Assembly: GCA_050944455.1 (NCBI GenBank)
Contig: JBMNRC010000014.1
Coordinates: 1 to 64,000 of the forward strand
DNA: 64,000 bases
DNA from: Anthropogastromicrobium sp050944455
GTDB lineage: Bacteria > Bacillota > Clostridia > Lachnospirales > Lachnospiraceae
Reading direction: 5' to 3'
The notes beneath the pieces are model-generated. The model was given only the letters and a program-made list of their open reading frames with translations, was not told the DNA's origin and searched no databases. Of this stretch, positions 45,737 to 54,590 are shown piece after piece. The translations under genes and the position numbers were made by a program. Position 1 is the stretch's first letter. Each line of letters starts with the position of its first letter.

Positions 45737-45936
45737 GACCGGGACCTGATCTCCGGAATCGCTGGGCCGGAACCTGGCATCCGGAATCCCTGAACCCGGG
45801 ACCTGGTATCTGAAAACCCTGAGACCGGGTCCTGGTACCCGGAAAGTCTGAGGCTGGGACCTGAAGTTCGGAAGCTTTGAGACCGGGACCTGGCGCGCAG
45901 GAGCGTGAGACCGTTGCCCGGCACACGAAAAATCTG
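45733..45936. repeat. Seven-unit 29-bp degenerate tandem repeat
   Basis: Units of about CTGAGACCGGGACCTGG followed by a variable 12 bases start near 45733, 45762, 45790, 45819, 45848, 45877 and 45906. The first overlaps the rsmE stop codon and the last ends just before the cysteine desulfurase. A period of 29 is not a multiple of three, so it is not coding in a constant frame. Confidence 0.88.
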
Positions 45937-45951
45937 ACGGAAAATTGGAAA

Positions 45952-47163
45952 ATGAAGGAAATTTATCTTGACAACTCGGCGACCACACGCGTGGATCCCG
46001 AAGTACAGCAGCTGGTCCTGGACATGATGGACCGGAATTATGGAAACCCCTCCTCCCTGCACCGCAAAGGGCTCGAGGCCGAGAAGGCCGTGAGGGAAGC
46101 GCGGGAGCGCATCGCCGCGACGCTGAAAACAGAGCCGAAGAACATTATTTTTACTTCCGGCGGTACCGAGTCCAACAATAACGCCCTGTTCGGCGTCGCC
46201 TACGCGTCCAGGCGGATGGGGAAGCATATCATCACCACTGAGATTGAACACGCAAGCATTGCATCCCCCGCTGCTTTTCTGGAAGAGCTCGGCTATGAAG
46301 TGACCAGGCTGCCGGTGGACCGCCGCGGCGTCGTCCAAATCGACACGCTCAAAGAAGCGCTCCGCCCGGACACCATCCTGGTTTCCGTGATGGCCGTGAA
46401 CAACGAGATCGGCACCGTCGAGCCGCTGGAGCAGATCGCCCGGATTGTCCATGAGAACAATCCGAAGACCGTTTTTCATGTGGACGCGGTGCAGGCTTAC
46501 GGGAAAATCCGGCTTCGTCCGAAGAAAACCGGGATTGATCTTCTGTCGGTGAGCTCGCACAAATTTCACGGACCCAAGGGAGCCGGATTCCTGTACTGCG
46601 CGGACGGCGTCAGGATGCACCCGATCATTCTCGGCGGGGGACAGCAGATGGACCGCCGCTCCGGGACAGACAACGTTCCGGGCGTCTGCGGAATGGCGCT
46701 CGCGGCGAAGAAGGCGGACGAGCGCCTGGAGGAGAATCTGGCTCATGTCAATCATCTGCATGAAATGTTCTGCGAGGGAGTCCACCGGATCGAAGGTCTC
46801 TCCGTCAACGGCTGGGATGAGACGGCGGATCCGGAGGCAGGCCGGCCCGGCAGCCCGGAGAGAGAAGCGTTTCTGTCCCGCCGGGTTCCGCATATCGTAA
46901 GCGTTTCCGCGGAGGGAGTCCGGGCGGAAGTCCTGCTTCACGCGCTGGAGGAGAAAGGAATCTACGTCTCGGCGGGAAGCGCCTGCTCGTCCAACCATCC
47001 GTCGGTGAGCCGGACGCTGCGGGCGATCGGCGTGCCGAAAAATCTGCTGGACAGCACGGTGCGCTTCAGCTTCTGCGACTGGACGACGGAGGAAGAAATT
47101 GAAGAGACCCTGGCGGCGCTGAAGGAAATCCTTCCGACGCTGCGGATGTTTGTGAGAAAGTAA
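45952..47163 (+). CDS. NifS/IscS-like cysteine desulfurase
   Basis: Predicted 403-residue PLP enzyme that takes sulfur from cysteine as a protein persulfide. Motifs: YLDNSATTR at the start, TSGGTESNN near 68, the PLP-binding Lys in SSHKFHGPKG near 203 and the catalytic Cys in SAGSACSSN near 343. A short Pro/Glu/Gly-rich insert sits near 305 (DPEAGRPGSPERE). It is followed 49 bases later by thiI, and in Gram-positives such paired desulfurases feed ThiI for 4-thiouridine in tRNA. The ATG at 45952 has only a weak GGAAA site. Upstream is the 29-bp repeat array, with no promoter seen. Confidence 0.93.
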   Translation: MKEIYLDNSATTRVDPEVQQLVLDMMDRNYGNPSSLHRKGLEAEKAVREARERIAATLKTEPKNIIFTSGGTESNNNALFGVAYASRRMGKHIITTEIEHASIASPAAFLEELGYEVTRLPVDRRGVVQIDTLKEALRPDTILVSVMAVNNEIGTVEPLEQIARIVHENNPKTVFHVDAVQAYGKIRLRPKKTGIDLLSVSSHKFHGPKGAGFLYCADGVRMHPIILGGGQQMDRRSGTDNVPGVCGMALAAKKADERLEENLAHVNHLHEMFCEGVHRIEGLSVNGWDETADPEAGRPGSPEREAFLSRRVPHIVSVSAEGVRAEVLLHALEEKGIYVSAGSACSSNHPSVSRTLRAIGVPKNLLDSTVRFSFCDWTTEEEIEETLAALKEILPTLRMFVRK

Positions 47164-47212
47164 TCAGCGCTGAACTGCCGTGTAAATAAAGATCATTCAG
47201 AAAGAGAATCGG

Positions 47213-48400
47213 ATGAAAGCAAAAGCTTTTCTGTTGAAGTATGCCGAGATCGGCATCAAGGGAAAAAACCGCAATACCTTTGAGCAGGCTCTGGTGGACC
47301 GCCTGCAGGACGCCTGCTCCCGAGTGGAGGGAAATTTCGCCGTGGAGCGCGAATCCGGAAGGATTTACGTCGTCGCGCAGAGCGATTTTGACGAGGATGA
47401 AATCGTCGGGGCGCTCCGCAAAGTGTTCGGCGTTGTGTGGATCTGCCCGGTCGTCCAGGTCGCGGACAACGGGTTTGACGACCTGAAGGAACAGGTTGTC
47501 CGATACATGAAAGAGGAATATCCGGAGGGAAAATTCACCTTCAAGGTGGCCAGCCGGAGAGCCAGGAAAAATTACCCGGTGCATTCCCAGCAGATGAACG
47601 CGGATCTCGGAGAGGCAATTTTGAAAGCTTTCCCGGAGGCGCGCGTGGACGTCCACGAACCGCAGATCCTGGTTAGCGTGGAGGTCCGGGACCACGAGAT
47701 CAACATCTATTCCAAAAGGATTCCCGGAGCCGGCGGAATGCCGGTAGGCACCGGCGGGAAAGCCATGCTGCTGCTGTCGGGAGGAATCGATTCCCCGGTT
47801 GCCGGATATATGATTTCCCGGCGCGGCGTCGTTCTGGAGGCTGTCTATTTCAACGCGCCGCCGTACACCTCGGACCGCGCGCTGCAGAAGGTCGAGGATC
47901 TGGCGAAGATCATCTCGGCCTGGACAGGCCCGATCCGGCTCCATATCATCAATTTTACCGAGATTCAGCTTGCCATCTACCAGAAATGCCCGCACGAGGA
48001 GCTGACCATCATCATGCGCCGGTACATGATGCGGATTGCCGAGAGGATCGCGGAAAAAACCGGGTGCATGGGCCTTGTCACCGGCGAGAGCATCGGCCAG
48101 GTGGCTTCGCAGACCATGCAGAGCCTGATCTGCACCAACGCGGTGTGCACACTCCCGGTCTACCGTCCTGTGATCGCTTTTGACAAGCAGGATATCGTCG
48201 ATGTGGCGCAGAAGATCGGGACGTTCGACACCTCCACGCTTCCTTACGAGGACTGCTGCACCATTTTCGTGGCGAAGCATCCGGTGACGCATCCGATCCT
48301 TCACATCATCGAGAACTCCGAGCAGAAGCTTGCCGATGTGTCGGACGAAATGATTGAGAAGGCTCTGGCGGGGGATCAGGTTGTGGTGTGCCGGCAGTGA
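47213..48400 (+). CDS. thiI: tRNA 4-thiouridine synthase ThiI
   Basis: Predicted 395-residue enzyme that thiolates U8 of tRNA. An N-terminal ferredoxin-like domain and a THUMP domain (about 60-165) precede the PP-loop ATP pyrophosphatase (LLLSGGIDSPVAGYM near 184). The conserved CP in QKCPHEELT and the ETGCMGLVTGESIGQVASQT motif are present. The C terminus ends at about residue 395 without a rhodanese domain, the usual Gram-positive form. That form gets sulfur from a dedicated desulfurase such as the one just upstream. Confidence 0.95.
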   Translation: MKAKAFLLKYAEIGIKGKNRNTFEQALVDRLQDACSRVEGNFAVERESGRIYVVAQSDFDEDEIVGALRKVFGVVWICPVVQVADNGFDDLKEQVVRYMKEEYPEGKFTFKVASRRARKNYPVHSQQMNADLGEAILKAFPEARVDVHEPQILVSVEVRDHEINIYSKRIPGAGGMPVGTGGKAMLLLSGGIDSPVAGYMISRRGVVLEAVYFNAPPYTSDRALQKVEDLAKIISAWTGPIRLHIINFTEIQLAIYQKCPHEELTIIMRRYMMRIAERIAEKTGCMGLVTGESIGQVASQTMQSLICTNAVCTLPVYRPVIAFDKQDIVDVAQKIGTFDTSTLPYEDCCTIFVAKHPVTHPILHIIENSEQKLADVSDEMIEKALAGDQVVVCRQ

Positions 48401-48557
48401 ATGCCGGCAGAGATATTACTGTGGTGTGTCAGAAACAGTACGGGCAGAAAAGTCAGACAGGAATGCCGGAAGAAAGTGCCGGAAGATTACAATCTGCGGA
48501 CAGCATATGCAACGCTGCCGCAGTTTTCGGATATTGCTGATAGAATCGCGTAAAGAA

Positions 48558-48581
48558 AGGGCTGCAGTCACCTGCAGCCCT
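48558..48581 (+). terminator. Hairpin after thiI, first of two
   Basis: AGGGCTGCAG (48558-48567), TCAC loop, CTGCAGCCCT (48572-48581), then GTTTGTCTCATTTT. Confidence 0.65.
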
Positions 48582-48598
48582 GTTTGTCTCATTTTCCA

Positions 48599-48622
48599 GG
48601 CCGGTATAACCGGCCGTTTTTT
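48599..48622 (+). terminator. Hairpin after thiI, second of two
   Basis: GGCCGG (48599-48604), 5-base loop, CCGGCC (48610-48615), G and T6. The 48401-48704 spacer holds these two hairpins and no supported gene. Confidence 0.75.
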
Positions 48623-48704
48623 CAGATTGCCCGGATCGGCCCACCGGTACGATTCGAGGGACAATTCTTCAGCCGGTTATGCGGCCCGGCTTTTTCAGTC
48701 CCAG

Positions 48705-48944
48705 TCAGTCTTCCTTGATGATATACGGATCCAGAACCTTCAGAATCTCGTCGACATTGTCCTCCGCGTGAATATTCAGATCGATCGGTTTTGAAAGATC
48801 CAGGGAGAAAATTCCCATGATGGACTTGGCGTCGATGACATATCTTCCGGAAACAAGATCGAAATCAGAATCGAACTTGGAAAGGTCGTTGACAAAAGAC
48901 TTGACTTTATCAATCGAATTCAGCGAAATTTTAACGGTAGTCAT
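48705..48944 (-). CDS. HPr-like protein lacking the phosphorylatable histidine
   Basis: Predicted 79-residue protein with the HPr fold pattern. The C-terminal two thirds align with HPr: SGRYVIDAKSIMGIFSLDLSKPIDLNI contains Ser41, matching regulatory Ser46 and its AKSIMG context. The loop that normally carries His15 (GLHARPA) is replaced by SLNSIDKVKSF, with no His. It cannot take phosphate from enzyme I at that position. It might still be a target of HPr kinase or a CcpA-type co-regulator (inference). AGGAGGGG precedes the ATG on the minus strand, and it has its own promoter. Confidence 0.82.
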   Translation of the reverse strand: MTTVKISLNSIDKVKSFVNDLSKFDSDFDLVSGRYVIDAKSIMGIFSLDLSKPIDLNIHAEDNVDEILKVLDPYIIKED

Positions 48945-49003
48945 TCAATCCCCTCCTGCGCTTAGCCTGCACTGTTGCGGCGGAAAACTATCCCGCCTTC
49001 CTA

Positions 49004-49032
49004 ATAGTAGCCCCCGATTTTCCAAAAGTCAA
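49004..49032 (-). promoter_or_regulatory. Promoter for the HPr-like gene
   Basis: Minus strand TTGACT (49027-49032), 17 bases, TACTAT (49004-49009). Confidence 0.6.
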
Positions 49033-49066
49033 TAACGTACGGCATAAAAAGAGAATGGACAGCCGT

Positions 49067-49095
49067 TTCGCAATTCCGCCCGATTCGTGTATAAT
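49067..49095 (+). promoter_or_regulatory. Promoter for the GH2 glycosidase
   Basis: TTCGCA at 49067-49072, 17-base spacer, perfect TATAAT at 49090-49095. It is divergent from the HPr-like promoter, with about 35 bases between their -35 elements. Confidence 0.65.
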
Positions 49096-49223
49096 GAAAT
49101 TAATTCGGCTGTCGGCTGTCCGGTCCGCGCCCGGACCTTCGGCAGATCCGTCCGTGAGAAGCATCCTGCTTATATCAGATCATCAGCAGCCTGTCTTTTT
49201 GGCAGGAGCAGAGGAGGAGAGCA

Positions 49224-51716
49224 ATGAGAAGCATCAACCTGGATTCATCCTGGCAGTTCGGTTACGGGACCCTTCACAGTTACCAGACCATGAGAGGAAG
49301 CAGGCCCGCGAAAACCGTGAACCTGCCGCACGACTACATGATTGAAAGCGATGTTTATCCGGAGGCGCCGTCCGGCAGATCCTCGGGCTACTACAACGCC
49401 GGGTGCGCCTATTATACGAAAAAGGTTTTCATCCCCGGAGAATGGGAAGACGGCAAAGTGTTCCTGAAGTTTGAGGGCGTGATGATGAACGCCGTGGTCG
49501 AAATCAACGGAAGCCGCGCGGCGCAGCACCATTACGGCTATACGCCGTTCACGGTCGACCTGACGCCTTTCGCCGCTTTCGGGGAGGAGAACACCGTGAC
49601 CGTGATGGTGAATCCCAGCATGCAGCCGAACTCCCGGTGGTATTCTGGCGCCGGGATTTTCCGCAGCGTATCTCTGATCCACACCCCGGCCCTGCATCTG
49701 GCGGATGACGGCATATACGTGCGCACCGGCCATATTGAGTATGGGGAAGGCGGCAGGCCGGACTACGCCGTGGTAAAGATCGACGTCGACGTGGACAATG
49801 AGACGGAGAGAACGCGCCTCGCCGACGTCACCGCGCAAACCGCCGGCATCAGCCGCAAGCTGAGAGTTGAAGTCCCGAAGAACAGCCGCGCGACAGCCCG
49901 CCTCGCGATGACGGTACCGTCCCCGAAGCTGTGGTCCGCGGAAACGCCTGATCTCTATGAGATGAAAGTCACCGTGAAGGACGCCGGAGTCTTCACGACT
50001 CACCTGGTTCCGGCGGGTGAAGACGCCATGGAGGACGCGGACAGCGTTCCGTTCGGCATCCGGGAAATCACCGCGGACGTCACGCACGGCCTGCGCATCA
50101 ATGGAAAGACCGTGAAACTGAAGGGCGGCTGCCTGCACCATGACAACGGCATACTCGGCGCGGTTAGCCTGTACGACGCGGAATACCGCAAGCTGAGCAA
50201 ACTTAAACAGAGCGGATACAACGCCGTCCGCACAACGCACAATCCGCCGTCAACGGAATTTCTGGACGCCTGCGACCGTCTGGGCCTGTATGTGATGGAC
50301 GAGGCTTTTGACGCCTGGGGGATGAACAAGCAGCCGGGTGACTACGGCGTCTTTTTCGACAGCGACTGGGAGAGCGACCTCACCGCGTTTGTCCGCCGCG
50401 ACCGTTCCCGCGCCTGCGTGATTCTCTGGTCCACCGGCAATGAGATCATGGAGCACGGAGGGCTGGGCGGCGGCTATACGCTGGCGGCCAGGCTGGCGGA
50501 AAAAGTGCGCTCGCTGGATTCAACCCGCCCTGTGACCAACGCGATCTGCTCCTACTGGAGCGGGCTGGATTTCGCCCGGATGGAGGAGATGAAAAAGCAG
50601 GCCGAAAAGGAGATGAAGAACGGCCTCCAGAATTTCGACCTCAACAATGACAGTTCCTGGGAAGACTATTCCGAGAGTTTCACCAACGGGCTGGATATCG
50701 TAGGGTACAACTACATGGAAGCGCGGTATGAGCGCGACCACGAGCGCTATCCCGACCGGGTGATTCTCGGGTCGGAAAACCTCCCGGCCGCGATCGGAAA
50801 ACACTGGCCGATGATCGAGCGCCTTCCCTATGTGCTCGGCGATTTCACATGGACGGCGTTCGACTATCTGGGCGAGGCAGGCATCGGGCAGAGCCGCTTT
50901 GTCACGCCCGGGGAGGATGAACAGAAAGGCGCCGACGAGCTGTTTAATAACAATTATCCCTGGCGCACGGCCAATGACGCCGATTTCGACATCTGCGGTC
51001 GGCTGCTTCCGCAGGGCGTCTACCGCCGGATTGTCTGGGGCAGCAGTGAGACAGGGCTTTTTGCCTATGATCCGGACGTTACCGGAAAGCATGAGCGGTT
51101 CACTGCATGGGGATTCACCGCGGCGCGTCCGTCCTGGACCTGGCGGGGAAAAGAAGGAAGACAAATCCGCATTGCCGTGTTCAGTTCCGCGGAAGAAGTC
51201 GAGGTTTTTGTCAACGGCAGGTCCGTCGGCGTGAAGAAACAGGGGGAGGCCCTGGCGGCCGATATGCCGGATACGTTCACATTCGATACCGTGTACGAGC
51301 CGGGAACAGTCCGGGCAGTATCAAGAACCGGCGGGAAGGAAATCTCCTCGGCGGAGCTGAAAACAGCCGGAAAAACGGCGGAAATCCGCCTGATCCCGGA
51401 GAGAACCGGGGCTCCGGCCGACGGCCATTCCCTGATTTACGTGCGGGTGGAAGCCGGGGACGACGCCGGAATTCTTGTGCCGGACGCCGCGATGCGGCTC
51501 ACCGCTTCACTGGAGGCGTCGGAAGGCACGGCTTCCCTCTGCGCGTTCGGCTCCGGAAACCCGGTGACGGAAGACAATTATACGGCAGGCATGGCGTCGG
51601 CGTTCGAAGGCTGTGCCCTTGCGGTTGTCCGCGCAGGGGAGCAGAAGGGCAGCGCGGTGCTGACCGTTTCGTCGGAAGACGGGCTTAAAGCGTCCGTGAC
51701 GCTGAAAATCGGCTGA
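49224..51716 (+). CDS. Glycoside hydrolase family 2 protein
   Basis: Predicted 830-residue glycosidase of the beta-galactosidase/beta-glucuronidase clan. The N-terminal jelly-roll (LPHDYMIESDVYPEAPSGRS, then YYTKKVFIP and FEGVMMNAVVEINGS) is followed by an Ig-like domain. The TIM barrel carries GGCLHHDNGILG near 297, acid/base Glu407 in STGNEIMEHGG and probable nucleophile Glu518 in LGSENLP. C-terminal Ig/DUF4982-like and invasin-like domains follow. There is no signal peptide, so it probably acts inside the cell on imported oligosaccharides. Substrate specificity is not clear. GAGGAGGAG precedes the ATG. mtaB begins 16 bases after the stop. Confidence 0.9.
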   Translation: MRSINLDSSWQFGYGTLHSYQTMRGSRPAKTVNLPHDYMIESDVYPEAPSGRSSGYYNAGCAYYTKKVFIPGEWEDGKVFLKFEGVMMNAVVEINGSRAAQHHYGYTPFTVDLTPFAAFGEENTVTVMVNPSMQPNSRWYSGAGIFRSVSLIHTPALHLADDGIYVRTGHIEYGEGGRPDYAVVKIDVDVDNETERTRLADVTAQTAGISRKLRVEVPKNSRATARLAMTVPSPKLWSAETPDLYEMKVTVKDAGVFTTHLVPAGEDAMEDADSVPFGIREITADVTHGLRINGKTVKLKGGCLHHDNGILGAVSLYDAEYRKLSKLKQSGYNAVRTTHNPPSTEFLDACDRLGLYVMDEAFDAWGMNKQPGDYGVFFDSDWESDLTAFVRRDRSRACVILWSTGNEIMEHGGLGGGYTLAARLAEKVRSLDSTRPVTNAICSYWSGLDFARMEEMKKQAEKEMKNGLQNFDLNNDSSWEDYSESFTNGLDIVGYNYMEARYERDHERYPDRVILGSENLPAAIGKHWPMIERLPYVLGDFTWTAFDYLGEAGIGQSRFVTPGEDEQKGADELFNNNYPWRTANDADFDICGRLLPQGVYRRIVWGSSETGLFAYDPDVTGKHERFTAWGFTAARPSWTWRGKEGRQIRIAVFSSAEEVEVFVNGRSVGVKKQGEALAADMPDTFTFDTVYEPGTVRAVSRTGGKEISSAELKTAGKTAEIRLIPERTGAPADGHSLIYVRVEAGDDAGILVPDAAMRLTASLEASEGTASLCAFGSGNPVTEDNYTAGMASAFEGCALAVVRAGEQKGSAVLTVSSEDGLKASVTLKIG

Positions 51717-51732
51717 GACCGGAGGAATATTC

Positions 51733-53361
51733 ATGAAAAAAGCCGCTTTTCACACGCTTGGCTGCAAGGTGAACGCCTATGAATCGGAAGCCATGCGCGA
51801 GCTTCTCGAAAGGAACGGTTACACAACCGTTGCTTTCGGGGAGCCGGCGGACGTCATTGTAATCAACACCTGTTCCGTCACCAATATCGCGGACAGGAAA
51901 TCCCGTCAGATGCTGCACCGGGCGCGCAAATTCTGCCCGGACGCGGTGATCGTGGCCGCGGGATGCTATGTGCAGGAATCGCCCGAGAAGGCGGCCGCCG
52001 ACCAGGCGGTGGACCTGGTGATTGGAAACGACCGGAAAACCGAGCTGCCGGCACTGCTTGACCGCTGGTTTGCGGAACACCCGGAGCGGGCGGCAAAGCT
52101 GGCGTCGGCTTCAGCAGGCCGGCCGGAGAAAGAAACCGGGACAGCCGGTCTGGCGGAGAGGAGCCTGCAGTCCGAAAGCGCCGGGACGGACGGTCCGGCG
52201 GGGCAGCCGGGCAATACCCCGGCAGCAGCTCAGATAGCCGCTGGCGCCGACCAGAAACGTTACGAGGAGATGTCCGTCAGCAGCGCCGCCGACAGAACGC
52301 GGGCGTTTCTCAAGATCCAGGACGGGTGCAACCAGTTCTGCAGCTACTGCATCATCCCCTATGTGCGCGGAAGAGTGCGGAGCCGCAGGCCGGAGGAGAT
52401 CGTTGAGGAAGCGGGCCGGCTGGCGGCAGGCGGCCTGAAGGAAATTGTGCTGACCGGGATTCATCTGAGTTCCTACGGGACGGATTTCAGGGCCGCGGCA
52501 GCGCCGGCAGTGGCATCCGCACAGGCGGTTTCGCGGCCGGCAGAGACAGTTTCACCGCCGGCACAGGTTACTTTGCAGGCATCGCCGGGCATTCTGTCCG
52601 GCGGGAACGCGGCCGATATCCGTCAGGCGTCTGATTACCAGTCCGGACGATGGGACGGGACCGAACTGCTCCGCCTGATCGAGGCGCTGTCAGCGGTGAA
52701 AGGGATTGAGCGCATCCGCCTAGGGTCGCTCGAACCGCGCCTGATCACCCGGGATTTCGCGCAGTCCCTGGCTTCCCTGGAGAAAGTCTGTCCGCATTTC
52801 CATCTGTCGCTGCAGAGCGGAAGCCGCACGGTTCTCGCGAGAATGAACCGCCGGTATACTCCGGAGGAATATCTGGGAAACTGCGAAATCCTCCGCGAGG
52901 CGTTTCACAACCCCGCGATCACGACGGATGTGATTGCCGGGTTCCCCGGGGAGACGGAAAAAGAATTCAGGGAAACCGTGGATTTTGTGCGCAAGGTGCA
53001 TTTCTACGAGATGCACGTCTTCAAATATTCGCGCAGGAAGGGAACCCGGGCGGACCGGATGCCGGACCAGATTCCCGAGGCGGTCAAGGCGGAGCGCAGC
53101 GATGTGCTGCTGCGGCTGGCTGCCGAAATGTCGGCGGAGTACAGGAGGCGGTTTATCGGAAGGGAGCTGTCGGTTCTCACCGAGCAGACAGAAACAGTCG
53201 ACGGGAGAGCCCGGATGGTCGGCCACTCGGGCGAATACATCCTGTGCGCGCTCCCCGGGACTGTCGCTGAGAACCGCCTGCTGAAGGTGACTGCCCGGGA
53301 ACTCTCCGCGGATGAAACCGTGCTGATCTGCGATACCCCGGAAAACCCGGAAAAGGCATAA
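51733..53361 (+). CDS. mtaB: tRNA t6A37 methylthiotransferase MtaB with two low-complexity inserts
   Basis: Predicted 542-residue radical-SAM enzyme that converts t6A37 to ms2t6A. The N-terminal UPF0004 domain has the auxiliary-cluster cysteines in LGCKVN (Cys11), INTCSVTN and AAGCYVQ. The radical-SAM Cys199, Cys203 and Cys206 lie in DGCNQFCSYCIIPY. A C-terminal TRAM-like domain ends the protein. Usual length is about 430-450; the excess is two Ala/Pro/Gly/Gln-rich stretches at about residues 122-172 (before the radical-SAM domain) and 251-306 (within the barrel after LTGIHLSSYG). Both are in frame and leave the motifs intact. GACCGGAGGAA precedes the ATG. Confidence 0.9.
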   Translation: MKKAAFHTLGCKVNAYESEAMRELLERNGYTTVAFGEPADVIVINTCSVTNIADRKSRQMLHRARKFCPDAVIVAAGCYVQESPEKAAADQAVDLVIGNDRKTELPALLDRWFAEHPERAAKLASASAGRPEKETGTAGLAERSLQSESAGTDGPAGQPGNTPAAAQIAAGADQKRYEEMSVSSAADRTRAFLKIQDGCNQFCSYCIIPYVRGRVRSRRPEEIVEEAGRLAAGGLKEIVLTGIHLSSYGTDFRAAAAPAVASAQAVSRPAETVSPPAQVTLQASPGILSGGNAADIRQASDYQSGRWDGTELLRLIEALSAVKGIERIRLGSLEPRLITRDFAQSLASLEKVCPHFHLSLQSGSRTVLARMNRRYTPEEYLGNCEILREAFHNPAITTDVIAGFPGETEKEFRETVDFVRKVHFYEMHVFKYSRRKGTRADRMPDQIPEAVKAERSDVLLRLAAEMSAEYRRRFIGRELSVLTEQTETVDGRARMVGHSGEYILCALPGTVAENRLLKVTARELSADETVLICDTPENPEKA

Positions 53362-53511
53362 TCTTCGTGTTCTGCTGCGCCGGAGCGGCCAGGCCGCCGA
53401 AGATAAATCCTCCTGAATCCCTGATTCTTCGAAGAACGTCTGTGAATTGCGTTAAATATTCAGACAAAACCATAATCTCCGTTAAATTGAAAAGAAAATA
53501 TAAAAAACATC

Positions 53512-53540
53512 TTGAATCCTGAGAGAGACTGTATTATAAT
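53512..53540 (+). promoter_or_regulatory. Promoter for ireB-ruvX
   Basis: TTGAAT at 53512-53517, 17-base spacer, perfect TATAAT at 53535-53540, in an AT-rich pocket. Confidence 0.8.
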
Positions 53541-53578
53541 AAATAAGACATAGTGGAATCAGGAAGGACGTGCGGAAT

Positions 53579-53878
53579 ATGGCAAATCTTTCTAATACGC
53601 AGTTTATCGATATCAGTCAGTCCAGAAGGATGCAGGTATCCGAGGTTATCAGGGAAGTCTACAACGCGCTGGTCGAAAAAGGATACAACCCGATCAACCA
53701 GATCGTCGGCTACATCATGTCCGGGGACCCGACTTATATCACCAGCTACAACAACGCCAGAAGCCTAATCATGAAGGTAGAGCGCGATGAAATCCTCGAG
53801 GAGCTGATCCGCACCTACATCAACACCAGACTGCGCGACGATTCCGGCAGCGACGGGACGGAAAAGGCGCAGGAGTGA
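53579..53878 (+). CDS. IreB-family regulatory phosphoprotein (DUF965)
   Basis: Predicted 99-residue small protein of the IreB/YrzL family. The core GYNPINQIVGYIMSGDPTYITSYNNARSLIMKVERDEILEELI is characteristic. In Enterococcus IreB is phosphorylated by the Ser/Thr kinase IreK and affects cephalosporin resistance (family knowledge). The ATG at 53579 is 10 bases after AGGAAGGA; a GTG at 53570 is too close to that site. It overlaps ruvX by four bases (GTGA), the classical pair. Confidence 0.92.
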   Translation: MANLSNTQFIDISQSRRMQVSEVIREVYNALVEKGYNPINQIVGYIMSGDPTYITSYNNARSLIMKVERDEILEELIRTYINTRLRDDSGSDGTEKAQE

Positions 53879-54324
53879 GAATCCTCGCTCTTGACTACGG
53901 CGCGAAAACGGTCGGGTGCGCGATCACCGATCCCCTTGGGATCACAGCCCAGAATCTGGAGACAATCGTCCGGCCGGAGGAAAACAAGCTGCGCAGGACG
54001 CTGGCCCGCATAGAGGCCATCACCTCGGAGTACGGGGTTGAGCGGATCGTCCTTGGATGTCCCTACAACATGGACGGCACTGCCGGTGAGAGGGTGGAAC
54101 GGGTCATGGCGTTCAAAGCCATGATCGAGCGCCGCACCGGGCTGCCGGTCGAACTTGTCGATGAGCGCCTGACTACGGTGGAAGCGGACGAAGTGCTGGA
54201 GCTCTCCCATGTTCCGGTGAAAGACCGCAAAAAGGTCATTGACCAGATTGCGGCGTCCGTAATCCTCAGGGATTACCTGAATTCACATCCGGTTTCAGCC
54301 GAATCTGGAAAAACAGAGAACTGA
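53875..54324 (+). CDS. ruvX: YqgF/RuvX-family Holliday junction resolvase-like nuclease
   Basis: Predicted 149-residue RNase H-like nuclease of the YqgF family, implicated in 16S rRNA 5' processing and proposed for Holliday junction resolution. It begins MRILALDYGAKTVGCAITDPLG with the first metal Asp, has IVLGCPYNMDG near 60 and VELVDERLTTVEAD near 95, and ends with the DQIAASVILRDYL helix carrying the last acidic residue. The GTG start overlaps the ireB stop, so translation is coupled. Confidence 0.93.
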   Translation: MRILALDYGAKTVGCAITDPLGITAQNLETIVRPEENKLRRTLARIEAITSEYGVERIVLGCPYNMDGTAGERVERVMAFKAMIERRTGLPVELVDERLTTVEADEVLELSHVPVKDRKKVIDQIAASVILRDYLNSHPVSAESGKTEN

Positions 54325-54452
54325 AGCCGCTTCTGCTCAAAAAGCGGCAGATCACTGAGATCAGACTGCTGATCCGGCGGCAGTGAAGCCGGAATCAGCG
54401 AAATTGAAATCAGACAGCTGGTTTTAAAAACAGCAGATAACTGAAAACGACA

Positions 54453-54590
54453 GACAAACCCGGAAACGCAGAAAAAATAAGACAGCGGATCCGGGAATTA
54501 CCGATAACAGAAACAAAAGCTGCTCCGGAGACAGCCGGAAACTGAGATTACCGGACAAACCCGGAAGCAGAGAATAACTGAATCAAACAA
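54453..54590. repeat. Degenerate repeats in the ruvX-DUF1292 spacer
   Basis: GACAAACCCGGAA occurs at about 54453 and 54554 with related flanks (CAGAAAAAATAA versus CAGAGAATAACTG). Many CCGGAA and CAGATAACTGAA-like fragments recur through 54325-54640. The spacer of about 475 bases has no supported gene. A GCCGCTT/AAGCGGC hairpin lies just after the ruvX stop but lacks a T tract. Confidence 0.55.

Noticed and set aside
45508..46998. Minus-strand frame with repeated RSRSQ-like peptides through the 29-bp array
   Set aside because: The 29-bp period changes the frame each unit, so repetition is only superficial, and the frame opposes rsmE and the desulfurase.
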